The translations under genes were made by a program, and so were the position numbers. From Agromyces humatus (GTDB lineage Bacteria > Actinomycetota > Actinomycetes > Actinomycetales > Microbacteriaceae): 64,000 bases of DNA. The first letter of the stretch is position 1. Each line of letters opens with the position of its first letter. Under the pieces are notes generated by a model. That model was not told where the DNA came from. It saw only the letters and a list, made by a program, of their open reading frames with translations, and did no database searches. Of this stretch, positions 8,331-17,164 are shown piece by piece. The stretch is taken from NCBI RefSeq assembly GCF_021228295.1, contig NZ_JAJQPD010000008.1, forward strand, positions 62,001 through 126,000, given 5' to 3'.

Positions 8331-8828
8331 ATGGCGAGGACGCCGGATGCGCGACACGATGAGCAGCGCGAGGCCCGAAAGGCGGTCGCCGAGGCCAAGC
8401 ACGCGAACACGGAGGCGAGGAAGCTTGCGAAGACGCTGTCGCGCGACGCCCGGATGAACCTCGAGGTGCTCATCGCCACCGCCCGCGCCGACGTCCGCAC
8501 GGCGCGCAAGGAGCTCCACGACAATCCGAGACGCGCGCGGCGTACCGCGAAGCGGGCGGCGGCGCGGCTGGAGTCGGCATCGCTTCAGGTGACCGCCTCG
8601 GGCGACGCCCGGCGCAAGGCGCTCGCCGATTCCGATGCCAAGAACCGGGCCAAGACGATCAAGCGGCGCCGCGTGCAGGCGGAACGGGCTCGCAAGATGG
8701 CCAGGACCGCCGCGTTCCGCACGATCGTGTCGTCCATTGCCATCCCGACCGATCGCGACCAGGCCGAGTCCGACCTGTCGTACTTCCAGCACCTCGAGGA
8801 TCGCGTCGCCAAGCGCGCGCGCCACTGA
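8331..8828 (+). CDS. Small basic alanine/arginine-rich coiled-coil protein of unknown function
   Basis: The 165-residue product is dominated by A, R, K, D and E with few aromatic residues. Its heptad-like runs (for example A-R-K-A-V-A-E-A-K-H-A-N-T-E-A-R-K) predict long helices or a coiled coil. It is strongly basic and could bind nucleic acid or polyphosphate, but nothing specific is recognised. A single Y-F-Q-H-L motif stands out near the C-terminus. The start at 8331 has GGAGGG at 8321-8326, four bases before the ATG, which supports real translation. It is monocistronic between the SRPBCC gene and the SemiSWEET-like gene. Confidence 0.65.
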   Translation: MARTPDARHDEQREARKAVAEAKHANTEARKLAKTLSRDARMNLEVLIATARADVRTARKELHDNPRRARRTAKRAAARLESASLQVTASGDARRKALADSDAKNRAKTIKRRRVQAERARKMARTAAFRTIVSSIAIPTDRDQAESDLSYFQHLEDRVAKRARH

Positions 8829-8982
8829 TCAGCGCGGGTGCGGCGCGGCGGCGACCGCCCACGCCTCCGAGCACGCCCTGATGCCGCTCAGGGACGGTGT
8901 GCGCCGGATGGACGAGCGTGGCGCTCCACGAGGCATCCGCTCAATGGGTGTTTCTCCCGATGCGGTCGCACCCGGCGTTTCG

Positions 8983-8988
8983 TACCTT
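8983..8988 (+). promoter_or_regulatory. -10-like box of the SemiSWEET-like gene
   Basis: TACCTT ends seven bases before ATG 8996. The -35 region is unconvincing. Confidence 0.35.
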
Positions 8989-8995
8989 CGGTGCC

Positions 8996-9349
8996 ATGGA
9001 TGTCGCCGTGCTCGCCGGCGTCGTATCGACCGGCCTCTTCGCCATGAGCTATATGCCCATGCTGCTGAAAGCGGCGCGCACCAAGGATCTCTCGTCGTAC
9101 AGCTTCGGCAACCTCGCGATCACCAACCTCGGCAATGTCGTGTACTCGCTCTACGTGTTCAGCCTGCCGTTCGGGCCGATCTGGTTCCTGCACTCGTTCT
9201 ACCTCGTCGCGTGCGGGCTCATGCTCGTCTGGTTCCTGCACTATGGGGGAGCGTGGCGTCGGTTCCTCGCCAGGCGGCGCGACGCCTGGCGGGAGCGGGC
9301 AGCGGCGAACGACCGGTCGAGCCAGTCGCCGGTGCGCTCGGCCGCGTAG
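8996..9349 (+). CDS. SemiSWEET/PQ-loop-like small membrane protein
   Basis: The 117-residue protein has three hydrophobic segments. Between the first and second it carries a PQ-loop-like stretch, Y-M-P-M-L-L-K-A-A-R-T-K-D-L-S-S-Y-S, in which M-P replaces the usual P-Q. Bacterial SemiSWEETs are three-helix proteins that dimerise to carry sugars down gradients, and the length fits. The highly basic tail after residue 80 is cytoplasmic. ATG 8996 follows a TACCTT box (8983-8988) by seven bases and has no Shine-Dalgarno site, so a leaderless message is likely. Transport function is inferred from topology and the loop only. Confidence 0.68.
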   Translation: MDVAVLAGVVSTGLFAMSYMPMLLKAARTKDLSSYSFGNLAITNLGNVVYSLYVFSLPFGPIWFLHSFYLVACGLMLVWFLHYGGAWRRFLARRRDAWRERAAANDRSSQSPVRSAA

Positions 9350-9508
9350 CACCGGCGGATGTCGCGTGCGCGGATTCGGATGTCGCGTGCGCGGCGTTTC
9401 GGGACGGTGACCCGCTTGCCGCCTCTGACCGCCAGGGGTAGTTTGACCGTATCCGACGGGTGCGCGGCGAGCTGCCGAGCCCCGAGTGCGCCCGCCACGG
9501 AAGTCGTC

Positions 9509-11137
9509 ATGACGTCAGTTGACGTGCTCGAACGCGGACTCGAGGCCTTCGCCCGACAGCGATGGCGCGAGGCGTTCGACGCGCTGACCGAAGCCGACGC
9601 CGAGACCGAACTCGGCGCCGACCAGCTCGCCCGGCTCGCGACCGCGGCGATCCTCCTCGGGGACTCGTCGGGCATCGACACGGCGACGCGGGCGCATGAG
9701 GCCTTCCTCAGAGCGGGCGACGACGCGGAAGCTGCGCGAGCCGCCGTATGGATCGGCATGCACCTCTTGGATGAGCAGGAGATGGCGCGGGCCGGCGGCT
9801 GGATCGCGCGGGCACAGCGCATCGTCGGGTCGGGCGGCGCAGCCGAATCGGTCGGTGGGCTGCTGCGGATACCGCAGGCGCTCGGTGCACTGTACGGGGG
9901 AGACCCGACGAGCGCGCTCGAGATGTTCTCGCAGGCGCTCACGCTCGCCGAACGCTTCGGCGACCATGATGCGATCGCGCTGGCGCGAATGGGGATCGGC
10001 CAGGTCGAGATCGCGATGGGTGACTCGGATGCGGGGTTCAGGCTCTTCGACGAGGTGATGGTGGCGGTCACGGCCGGTGAGCTCTCGCCCGTGCCATCGG
10101 GAATCGCCTACTGCGAGGTGATCGGGATGTGTCAGATCGCATTCGACGTCGCGCGGGCACGGGAATGGACCGTCGCATTCGATCGCTGGTGCAGCGCCCA
10201 ACCCGACATGGTCGCGTTCAGCGGACAATGCCAGGCGCAACGCGCGGCACTGTTTCGCCTGCACGGTGCGTGGCAGGAGGCGTTCACGGCAGCGTCCGCG
10301 GCGTTGGCGCGTCTGCGTCGAGGCGACCGCGACGCGTCGTATGGAGCCTGGTACGAGCAGGGCGAGATCCAGCGCCTGCGCGGTGAGACCGACGCGGCCG
10401 AGGAGTCGTACCGCCATGCGAGCGAGACGGGATACCCGCCGGAGCCGGGACTCGCACTGCTTCGGCTGGCGCAGGGCCGGGCGAGGTCTGCGCAGTCGCT
10501 GCTCCATGAGGCGATGGCGAGCGCTGACGTGGTCAATCGTCGGCGGCTCCTGCCTGCGTTGATCGAGACCGAACTCGCCATGCATGACACCGCTGCGGCC
10601 CGCCAGGCCGTCGACGAACTGATCGCGATGACCCCGAGCGCACCGAAGCCGATGCTGCAGGCGGTCGTCGACGCCGCCGAAGGGGCCGTGCTCCTCGAGG
10701 AGGGCGCACCGCGCGAGGCGCTCGAGCACCTCCGCCGTGCGTGGGCGACCTGGCACGAACTCGACATCCCCTACGAGGCGGCGCGGTGCCGGCTGCTTGC
10801 GGCCCTCGCGTCCCGAGCAGTCGGTGACGAGGCATCCGCTTCGATGGAGTTGGATGCCGCGCGCACCGCGTTCTCGGAACTCGGCGCAGCGGCGGATCTC
10901 ACCCGGCTCGACGCGCTCGCGCGCTCGATCTCGAACGCCGCATTCGGTCCGCTGACCGCGCGCGAGGTCGAGGTGGTGCGCCTCGTCGCCGCCGGCAAGA
11001 CGAATCGCGCCATCGCGAACGAGCTCTACCTCAGCGAGAAGACCGTGGCGCACCACCTCAGCAACGTGTTCGTGAAGCTCGGGCTCACGTCACGTGCGGC
11101 GTTGACGGCATACGCGTACGAACACGCGCTCGTGTAG
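9509..11137 (+). CDS. LuxR-type regulator with TPR-like sensor region
   Basis: The 542-residue protein is mostly short helical pairs rich in A, E and R, resembling tetratricopeptide-like repeats (residues about 5-470). A classic LuxR/FixJ helix-turn-helix ends it: L-T-A-R-E-V-E-V-V-R-L-V-A-A-G-K-T-N-R-A-I-A-N-E-L-Y-L-S at about 475-502, then K-T-V-A-H-H-L-S-N-V-F-V-K-L. No ATP-binding P-loop is seen, so it is a LAL-like regulator without the ATPase part. ATG 9509 removes an arginine-rich upstream extension. The flavoprotein/methyltransferase pair begins 152 bp downstream on the same strand and is the likely target. Confidence 0.85.
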   Translation: MTSVDVLERGLEAFARQRWREAFDALTEADAETELGADQLARLATAAILLGDSSGIDTATRAHEAFLRAGDDAEAARAAVWIGMHLLDEQEMARAGGWIARAQRIVGSGGAAESVGGLLRIPQALGALYGGDPTSALEMFSQALTLAERFGDHDAIALARMGIGQVEIAMGDSDAGFRLFDEVMVAVTAGELSPVPSGIAYCEVIGMCQIAFDVARAREWTVAFDRWCSAQPDMVAFSGQCQAQRAALFRLHGAWQEAFTAASAALARLRRGDRDASYGAWYEQGEIQRLRGETDAAEESYRHASETGYPPEPGLALLRLAQGRARSAQSLLHEAMASADVVNRRRLLPALIETELAMHDTAAARQAVDELIAMTPSAPKPMLQAVVDAAEGAVLLEEGAPREALEHLRRAWATWHELDIPYEAARCRLLAALASRAVGDEASASMELDAARTAFSELGAAADLTRLDALARSISNAAFGPLTAREVEVVRLVAAGKTNRAIANELYLSEKTVAHHLSNVFVKLGLTSRAALTAYAYEHALV

Positions 11138-11289
11138 GTCGTCCGGCCACTTCGCGCTCGTTCTGCACCCGGCCCCCGGGTCTGGCCGTGCGCTCGCGTC
11201 ATGATGGGGATTTCTTCCGATGCGGGCGCCGATCGCGCCGCCTACCGTCATGCGCATCACCCACACCATCGCGTGACGGAGGCCCTGAA

Positions 11290-12450
11290 ATGCTTACCTA
11301 CAACACCGACCGTACCGACAACACCGACCGCACCGAGTTCGTCGACACCGTCGTCATCGGCGGCGGACAGGCAGGGCTCGCCATCGGCACCGAACTGGCG
11401 CGCCAGGGGCGCGACTTCGTCATCCTCGACGCGGCGCAACGAGTGGGCGACGCCTGGCGGCAGCGTTGGGACTCGTTGCTGGCGAATACTCCCGCTCGTT
11501 ACGACGGGCTGCCGGGTGCGCCCTTCCCCGGCGACCCGCTCGCCTTCCCCGCCAAAGACGAGATCGCCGCGTACCTCGAGGACTACGCCGCCGCGCAGGG
11601 GCTCCCGGTCCGCAGCCGGGTGCGCGTCGACGGTGTGCGGCGCGAGGAAGACCACTTCGTGACTTCGGCCGGCAGCCGCAGTTGGGCATCGCACAACGTC
11701 GTCGTCGCCGCGGGCGGGTGCCAGGCGCCCAAGGTGCCCGACATCGCCGATCAACTCGGCGACGACATCCTCCAACTGCACTCGAGCGAGTACCGCGATC
11801 CGGCGCAGCTGCCCGCCGGCCTGGTGCTCGTCGTCGGCGTGGGCAATTCCGGCGCGGAGATCGCCCGGGAGGTCGCCTCGTCGCACGAGACCCTGATCGC
11901 GGGGAGGCCGAGCGCGCAGCCCCCGGTGCGCCCGAGCCGCGCGAATGCACGGTTCGTCTACCCGGTGATCCGTTTCGTGGGGCTTCATGTGCTGACGATG
12001 GCGAATCCGATCGGTCGCAGGTCGGCCGCAAAGCTCACTGCCGCGCCGCTCATCCGCACCAAGGTCGCGGACCTCGTCGCCACGGGCGTTCGAGTCGTTC
12101 CGAGGGTCACCGACGTGCACGACGGCCGCCCGGTCTTCGCCGATGGCACGACCTGCGAGGTGTCGAGCGTGATCTGGTGCACGGGGTATCGGAACGACTT
12201 CGGATGGATCGACCTGCCGGCGTTCGGCGACGACGGCGCGCCGCTGCATCACCGCGGAGTGGTGGAGGCCGTGCCGGGCCTGTTCTTCATCGGCCTCGAA
12301 TTCCTCTACGCCCTCTTCTCGGCGACGCTCCCGGGCGTCGGGCGCGACGCCCGCTACCTCGCGAAGCGGATGCCCCCGCCTGCACGCATCCAGGCCGGTG
12401 GGAACCAACGTCCGGATCACGTGAGGACGACCGTCGGGAGCGAGTCATGA
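11290..12450 (+). CDS. FAD/NAD(P)-dependent oxidoreductase (CzcO/flavin monooxygenase-like)
   Basis: The 386-residue protein starts its Rossmann fold with V-V-I-G-G-G-Q-A-G-L-A-I-G (FAD binding, residues about 20-32). A second dinucleotide motif, V-V-G-V-G-N-S-G-A-E-I-A (about 180), should bind NAD(P)H, and the G-Y-R-N-D-F segment near the end is family-typical. R-V-G-D-A-W-R-Q-R-W-D-S-L matches the CzcO/YUCCA-like group of single-component flavin monooxygenases. The start ATG at 11290 precedes an unusual T-D-R-T-D-N-T-D-R-T repeat of eight or so residues. Its stop overlaps the next gene's ATG by four bases, so the two are translated together. The substrate is unknown. Confidence 0.87.
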   Translation: MLTYNTDRTDNTDRTEFVDTVVIGGGQAGLAIGTELARQGRDFVILDAAQRVGDAWRQRWDSLLANTPARYDGLPGAPFPGDPLAFPAKDEIAAYLEDYAAAQGLPVRSRVRVDGVRREEDHFVTSAGSRSWASHNVVVAAGGCQAPKVPDIADQLGDDILQLHSSEYRDPAQLPAGLVLVVGVGNSGAEIAREVASSHETLIAGRPSAQPPVRPSRANARFVYPVIRFVGLHVLTMANPIGRRSAAKLTAAPLIRTKVADLVATGVRVVPRVTDVHDGRPVFADGTTCEVSSVIWCTGYRNDFGWIDLPAFGDDGAPLHHRGVVEAVPGLFFIGLEFLYALFSATLPGVGRDARYLAKRMPPPARIQAGGNQRPDHVRTTVGSES

Positions 12451-12974
12451 CCGGGTCCATCGGCCTGCACCGCAGACTGGTCGGTTGGTACGAGAATCTG
12501 CCCCTGCCTGCGGGGCAGATCCTGGGGATGGCGACGGCCGTTGCGGTCGGTCGTGTTCGCCCCGCACCGATCCCTGGCCCACGGGTCATCCACCGGGCAG
12601 TCGGTGTCGCCGCGCTCGCCGCAGGGGCCGCGCTCAACGCGTGGGCGCTTGCCGAGCGGCGACGCCGCACCTCGGGCCGGTTCGAACTCGAGCAGCCGGA
12701 ATCGCTCGTGACGACGGGGCCGTACGCGCTGAGTCGGCACCCGATGTACGTCGGATGGTGGTTCATCCACCTCGGCGCCGGCCTGCTGTTCGGTTCTGCC
12801 TGGGTTGCCGCGACGATACCGGCGGCGACGTTCGTCGAGCACCGATTCGGCGTGCTCGTCGAGGAGTGGATGCTCGAACGGGAGTTCGGCGACGAGTTCG
12901 CACGATACCGCGAACGCGTGCCCCGCTACCTGACGCCGTGGCGATCGCGACCGGCGGTACGACCTCCTTCGTGA
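12447..12974 (+). CDS. Membrane methyltransferase of the isoprenylcysteine/phospholipid methyltransferase type
   Basis: The 175-residue integral membrane protein carries the signature T-T-G-P-Y-A-L-S-R-H-P-M-Y-V-G-W near residue 90 and the closing E-R-E-F-G-D-E-F-A-R-Y-R-E-R-V-P-R-Y segment of the ICMT/PEMT family, which methylate lipids or prenylated groups with S-adenosylmethionine. It overlaps the flavoprotein stop by ATGA, which fixes the start and implies coupled expression. A joint role in modifying a lipid-like molecule is an inference from the coupling. Confidence 0.83.
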   Translation: MTGSIGLHRRLVGWYENLPLPAGQILGMATAVAVGRVRPAPIPGPRVIHRAVGVAALAAGAALNAWALAERRRRTSGRFELEQPESLVTTGPYALSRHPMYVGWWFIHLGAGLLFGSAWVAATIPAATFVEHRFGVLVEEWMLEREFGDEFARYRERVPRYLTPWRSRPAVRPPS

Positions 12975-13047
12975 CCAGCGAATTCGCCGCCCGCCCTTCC
13001 CTCACGGCGGCGACGAGCGCAGAGTGGGATGAGCGAGGGAGGCTCCC

Positions 13048-13752
13048 ATGCGCAACGCAATGGTTCACCCGGATGTCATGCCGATTCTGTCTCCAGGCCG
13101 GCATCGCTCGCCTCGGCGCGGGGCGTGCTTCATGGAGTTCGCGTCGTACCTCGCGGGCGAGCGCTGGAGCGACCACCCCGCATGCACGCAGGGAACTCTC
13201 GCACTGCTCGCGCGGCTGGTGAACGATCGCACCACCGATTCCGGCCGCGCCCGGCTCACACCGCTCATCCCGTCGGTCATCGGCTTGAAGAGCGACGACC
13301 CGCTGCTCGACGTGCTGCTCGCTGTGCGGGCCGCCCACGACGCATTGCCCGTCGCCGCCGAGGAGCGCCAGCGCTCGCAGGCCGTCGCCCTGCTTGTCGC
13401 GGTCGACGTCCTCGAAGAACACGGTGGCGTGCTCGCCGCCGAGGCGCTCGAGTCGGCCCGGACCGCCCTCCGAACCGTCCCCGCCGCCGATGCCTGGGCC
13501 ACCGGATTCATCACGCAGATGGGCCCGGCGCGGCGCGCCGGAATGAGCGTGCGGCAATGCCGGGATGTCGTGATCGGCGCGGTCCACGGGATCTCGCAGG
13601 CGTGCGTCGGCGATGCCGACGATCGACTCGGCGCCCTGCTCACGGCGGCCGTGTCGATCACGGAACGCTTCGTGCGCGCCGAGCAGGCCCCAGCGGATGT
13701 CCCAGCCCGCGCCGACGCGCATCTCGAGACCGACGCGCACCTCGCGAGCTGA
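13048..13752 (+). CDS. Conserved-looking hypothetical protein
   Basis: I do not recognise a family. The 234-residue product is soluble and largely helical, with no signal peptide or membrane segment. A compact region from about residue 29 (M-E-F-A-S-Y-L-A-G-E-R-W-S-D-H-P) to 210 has conserved-looking spaced W, H and D residues and R-L-T-P-L-I-P-S-V-I-G-L. The start ATG at 13048 has GAGGGAGG at 13035-13042, five bases before it, which supports translation. A second in-frame ATG at residue 29 might be used, because the first 28 residues look less conserved. It is convergent with the lactate oxidase gene, from which it is separated by 33 bp. Confidence 0.7.
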   Translation: MRNAMVHPDVMPILSPGRHRSPRRGACFMEFASYLAGERWSDHPACTQGTLALLARLVNDRTTDSGRARLTPLIPSVIGLKSDDPLLDVLLAVRAAHDALPVAAEERQRSQAVALLVAVDVLEEHGGVLAAEALESARTALRTVPAADAWATGFITQMGPARRAGMSVRQCRDVVIGAVHGISQACVGDADDRLGALLTAAVSITERFVRAEQAPADVPARADAHLETDAHLAS

Positions 13753-13785
13753 GGGGCACGCCTGCCGCTGACGCCGAGGTTCGCC

Positions 13786-15168
13786 CTACTTCGTGACCGA
13801 GTTGCGTGCCGTCGGCTTCGACACGGCCGGCTTCGTCGCAGCTGCACGCGGGTTGCGCACCGTGCGCGGTTTCGACGAGGTCGCCTGCTCCGCGGCATCC
13901 GCCACCGTGCGCGCGATCGGCTGCAGCCTCGCCAACTGGGTGACGTGCTGCGGGCCGAGCTCGTCGAGCGTCGCCACCTCGAGCAGCTTCATGGTGCGCT
14001 CGATCTCGGTGCGCAGGATCGAGATCGTCGTGTCGACCCCGCGGCGCCCGCCGGCCATGAGGCCGTAGAGGTAGGCGCGGCCGATGAGCGTGAACCGGGC
14101 GCCGAGCGCGACCGAAGCGACGATGTCGGCGCCGTTCATGATGCCGGTGTCGAGGTGCACCTCGAGGTCTGCACCGACCTCGCGCACGACGCTCGGCAGC
14201 AGGTGGAACGGGATCGGCGCGCGGTCGAGCTGGCGACCGCCGTGGTTCGACAGCACGATGCCGTCGACGCCGCGGTCGGCGAGCAGCTTGGCGTCGGCGA
14301 CCGTCTGCACGCCCTTGACCACGATCTTGCCCGGCCACATCTCGCGGATGACGTCGAGGTCGTCGAACGAGATCGTGGGGTCCATGGCGGCGTCGATCAG
14401 CTCGCCGACCGTACCACCGGTCGACGAGAGCGAGGCGAACTCGAGCGCGGGGGTCGTCAGGAAGTTGATCCACCATGCCGGACGGGGGATCGCGTTGATG
14501 ATCGTGCCCGCCGTGAGCTGGGGCGGGATCGAGAAGCCGTTGCGCTTGTCGCGCAGCCGGGCACCGGCGACGGGCGTGTCGACCGTGAAGAAGAGGGTGT
14601 CGAAGCCCGTCGCGGCCGCGCGCCGCACGAGCTCGTACGAGATCTCGCGGTCGCGCATCACGTAGAGCTGGAACCAGTTGCGCCCGGCGGGGTTCGCGGC
14701 CTTCACCTCTTCGATCGAGGTCGTGCCGAGGGTCGACAGGGTGAACGGGATTCCGGCTGCTCCCGCGGCACTCGCGCCGGCGATCTCGCCCTCGGTCTGC
14801 ATCAGGCGAGTGAAGCCCGTCGGTGCGATGCCGAACGGCAGGGCGCTCGTGCCGCCGAGCACCTCGCGCGAGGTGTCGACGACGGGCACGTTGCGCAGGA
14901 TCGACGGGTGGAACTCCACGTCCTGGAACGCCTGACGCGCCCGCGCGAGCGACAGTTCGCCCTCGGCCGCGCCCTCGGTGTAGTCGAACGGCGCCTTCGG
15001 CGTGCGACGCTTCGCGATCGCGCGGAGGTCGGCGATCGTGAGGGCCTTCTCGAGCCGCCGGTCGGTCGCGTTGAGGGTCGGCTTCTTGAACGTCATGAGC
15101 TCCGCGAGGTCGCGGGCGTTCGGGAACTGGCGCTTCACCATCGTGCTTCTTGCTCTCTCTGTCGTCAT
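13786..15168 (-). CDS. lldD: FMN-dependent alpha-hydroxyacid (L-lactate) dehydrogenase
   Basis: The 460-residue protein is a TIM-barrel flavoenzyme of the lactate dehydrogenase/glycolate oxidase family, oxidising L-2-hydroxyacids to 2-oxoacids with FMN. Seen motifs are A-P-T-G-F-T-R-L-M (FMN loop), [13 protein letters not shown], the active-site [11 protein letters not shown] (catalytic His and substrate-binding Arg) and [11 protein letters not shown] basic alanine-rich tail of about 45 residues extends beyond the usual end. The start at 15168 is chosen because its ATGA overlaps the stop of the FadR-type regulator; an internal ATG at 15141 is the alternative. Coupling to that regulator supports control by lactate. 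Glycolate or mandelate cannot be excluded. Confidence 0.88.
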   Translation of the reverse strand: MTTERARSTMVKRQFPNARDLAELMTFKKPTLNATDRRLEKALTIADLRAIAKRRTPKAPFDYTEGAAEGELSLARARQAFQDVEFHPSILRNVPVVDTSREVLGGTSALPFGIAPTGFTRLMQTEGEIAGASAAGAAGIPFTLSTLGTTSIEEVKAANPAGRNWFQLYVMRDREISYELVRRAAATGFDTLFFTVDTPVAGARLRDKRNGFSIPPQLTAGTIINAIPRPAWWINFLTTPALEFASLSSTGGTVGELIDAAMDPTISFDDLDVIREMWPGKIVVKGVQTVADAKLLADRGVDGIVLSNHGGRQLDRAPIPFHLLPSVVREVGADLEVHLDTGIMNGADIVASVALGARFTLIGRAYLYGLMAGGRRGVDTTISILRTEIERTMKLLEVATLDELGPQHVTQLARLQPIARTVADAAEQATSSKPRTVRNPRAAATKPAVSKPTARNSVTK

Positions 15169-15932
15169 CTCGAGGCGGGGTTCGGGGCGGGGTCGATGAA
15201 CGTCTCGGCGTAGTACCCCGAGATGTGGTCGTGGATGCGGGTGCGGGCGGTGGCGGCATCCGCTGCTCGAATCGCGTCGACGATGCCGCGATGCTCGCGA
15301 CGCAGCCGATCGGATGTCGCATGCCAGTCGTCGAGGCGATCGAGGCCGGCGCGTGCATAGCCCTCGATGCCGCTGCGCAGGCCGGCCATGGTCGCCGCGA
15401 TGACCTGGTTTCGGGATGCCTCGGCGAGGGCCAGGTGGAAGGCGGCGTCGAGTGCGAGGAACTCGGCGGGGTCGAGGTCGGGGGAGTCCATCGCGTCGAG
15501 CAGGGCGATCGCCTCGGTGAGGTCGGGCTGCGGTGAAGCGTCGGCGAGGTCGGCGGCCACCGCGGTCTCGAGGATGAGGCGGGTGCGCACGATGTCGGCG
15601 ACGGGGAAGCCGCTCGCCGCGACCTGCAGCCGCATCAGGGCACTCATCCCTCCGCTCGGGGTGGCGATGATGATCGCGCCGGCGTTCGGGCCCGACCCGG
15701 CCTGCGTGCGGATGAGCCCGAGTACCTCGAGCACGCGCAGCGCTTCGCGCACGCTCGAGCGGCCCACCCCGAGCTCGGATGACAGCGCGCGCTCGCCGGG
15801 CAGACGCTCGCCGGGGTGCAGCGCGCCGGACAGGAGTTGCGACTCGACGTGATCGAGCACGGTGCGCCAGGCGCGCGGGGCTTCGGATGTCGCGACGAAG
15901 GCAACCGGGGATGCCGTCACGTCGCCCGCCAT
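15165..15932 (-). CDS. GntR/FadR-type (FCD domain) repressor of the lactate gene
   Basis: The 255-residue protein has an N-terminal GntR winged helix (residues about 20-90: [29 protein letters not shown]) and a C-terminal FCD ligand-binding domain. The latter contains [17 protein letters not shown] and H-D-H-I, the usual metal-binding positions. It is probably an LldR-like lactate sensor. The ATG at 15932 is preceded by GGGAG about eight bases upstream; a GTG at 15971 would lie inside the operator. It is transcribed first and coupled to lldD by a four-base overlap. The two palindromes just upstream argue for autoregulation. Confidence 0.88.
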   Translation of the reverse strand: MAGDVTASPVAFVATSEAPRAWRTVLDHVESQLLSGALHPGERLPGERALSSELGVGRSSVREALRVLEVLGLIRTQAGSGPNAGAIIIATPSGGMSALMRLQVAASGFPVADIVRTRLILETAVAADLADASPQPDLTEAIALLDAMDSPDLDPAEFLALDAAFHLALAEASRNQVIAATMAGLRSGIEGYARAGLDRLDDWHATSDRLRREHRGIVDAIRAADAATARTRIHDHISGYYAETFIDPAPNPASR

Positions 15933-15957
15933 GTCGTGTGCTCCCGTCGCCCCATCG

Positions 15958-15972
15958 TGTGGTCTGACCACA
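15958..15972. promoter_or_regulatory. FadR-type operator, proximal copy
   Basis: TGTGGTCTGACCACA is a 15-bp palindrome around one central base and contains the FadR-subfamily consensus T-N-G-T-N3-A-C-N-A. It lies 26 bp before the regulator's start codon. Confidence 0.82.
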
Positions 15973-15980
15973 GTAGCAGA

Positions 15981-15995
15981 TGTGGTCAGACCACA
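15981..15995. promoter_or_regulatory. FadR-type operator, distal copy
   Basis: TGTGGTCAGACCACA differs from the proximal copy only at the central base. The centres are 23 bp apart, about two helical turns, so two dimers could bind on one DNA face. The site lies between the divergent ends of the lld operon and the dehydrogenase gene at 16032. Confidence 0.82.
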
Positions 15996-16031
15996 CGAGT
16001 CCGCACGGCACTTCGTGGGTTCGTGCGCCGC

Positions 16032-17066
16032 CTACGGCACGACGACAGCGCGTCCTCGCAGCGTGCCGTCGTGCAGCCGTCGATACGCCTCGGGAGCCTC
16101 GTCGAGCGAGAACACCTCGGTCTCCACATGAACGAGACCGGCCCGCGCCAGCTCGTAGACCTCGAACAGCTCCGATCGCGACCCCCAGTAGGGTGCCCGC
16201 ACCGTCGAGTCGAACGGTCCGGCGAGCACGCCGCTCGGCAGGGTGCCGGCACCGACCCCGACGAGTACCTGGTCGCCCTCGACCGAGATCATCGCGTGTC
16301 CGGCGTCGAGCGTCGGCTGGTTGGCGACGAAGTCGAAGACGGCGGTCGCGCCTTTGCCGCCGGTGAGCTCCTTCACCCGCTCGGCGGATTCGGCGTCGGA
16401 CGGGAACACGTGGTGCGCGCCGACCTCGGTCGCGAGCTTCAACTTGTCGACGCTGACGTCGAGCGCGACGACCATCGCGGGGGTGAGCGCCCGCAGGAGC
16501 TGGATGGCGACATGCCCGAGTCCGCCCGCGCCGATGACCACGGCGGTCGAGCCGGGCACGAGCTTCGGGAGCGACTGCTTGATCGCGTGGTACGGCGTGA
16601 GCCCCGCATCGGTCAGCGCGACGTTGGCGACGGGGTCGAGATCGCCGATGGGCAGGAGATGACGCGCGTCGGGGACGAGCATGAACTCGGCCATCGAACC
16701 GGGGGCACCGAGTCCGGGCGGGGCGATGCCGAGCTCCGCGGCCCGCTCGCAGTAGTTCTCCTCACCCTGCGCGCAGTGGTAGCAGCGCCCGCACCCCTGC
16801 GGCCCGTACACGGCGACCGACTCGCCGAGCTCGAGGCCCGTCACCCCGGCGCCGAGCTTGTCGACGACGCCGACTCCCTCGTGCCCGAGGGTGAGCGGGA
16901 GGCCGTAGATGTACTGCTCCTCGGTGAGGCCCATGATGAAGCTGTCGGAATGGCAGGCGCCCGCCGCGGTGACCCTGATGCGTACTTGACCCGGGCCGGG
17001 CTCGGGCGTCTCGATCTCGACGACCTCAGGCTCGACGCCGATCTGCCGGTACTGCAGTGCCTTCAT
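16032..17066 (-). CDS. Zinc-dependent alcohol dehydrogenase (MDR family)
   Basis: The 344-residue enzyme has the catalytic zinc ligands C38 and H61-E62, the structural zinc cysteines C92, C95, C98 and C106, and the nucleotide motif [11 protein letters not shown]. It should oxidise or reduce an alcohol/aldehyde pair with NAD(P). The sequence resembles the NAD+-dependent ADHs of Actinobacteria with broad short-chain or aromatic alcohol use, but the substrate is not determinable. ATG 17066 has GGAGGA about seven bases upstream, which decides against an in-frame ATG 18 bases earlier. It ends 37 bp before the lactate operators, and no operon partner is evident. Confidence 0.88.
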   Translation of the reverse strand: MKALQYRQIGVEPEVVEIETPEPGPGQVRIRVTAAGACHSDSFIMGLTEEQYIYGLPLTLGHEGVGVVDKLGAGVTGLELGESVAVYGPQGCGRCYHCAQGEENYCERAAELGIAPPGLGAPGSMAEFMLVPDARHLLPIGDLDPVANVALTDAGLTPYHAIKQSLPKLVPGSTAVVIGAGGLGHVAIQLLRALTPAMVVALDVSVDKLKLATEVGAHHVFPSDAESAERVKELTGGKGATAVFDFVANQPTLDAGHAMISVEGDQVLVGVGAGTLPSGVLAGPFDSTVRAPYWGSRSELFEVYELARAGLVHVETEVFSLDEAPEAYRRLHDGTLRGRAVVVP

Positions 17067-17164
17067 GTTCCGTCCTCCGTTCATCGGCCGGAGTCCGGCT
17101 CCGGTGGCTCCACTCTTCACGGTTCGAGCCACGGATGTCGCGACGAAAGTCCTTCGCCTGCTGC

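Noticed and set aside
9357..9395. Two copies of GGATGTCGCGTGCGCGG close together
   Set aside because: They are short, within a shadow frame before the LuxR gene, and made of the genome's common GGATGTC word. No function is indicated.
9515..11056. Minus-strand frame of 513 codons over the LuxR gene
   Set aside because: No domain and shadow-type composition. The plus strand has a clear LuxR helix-turn-helix.
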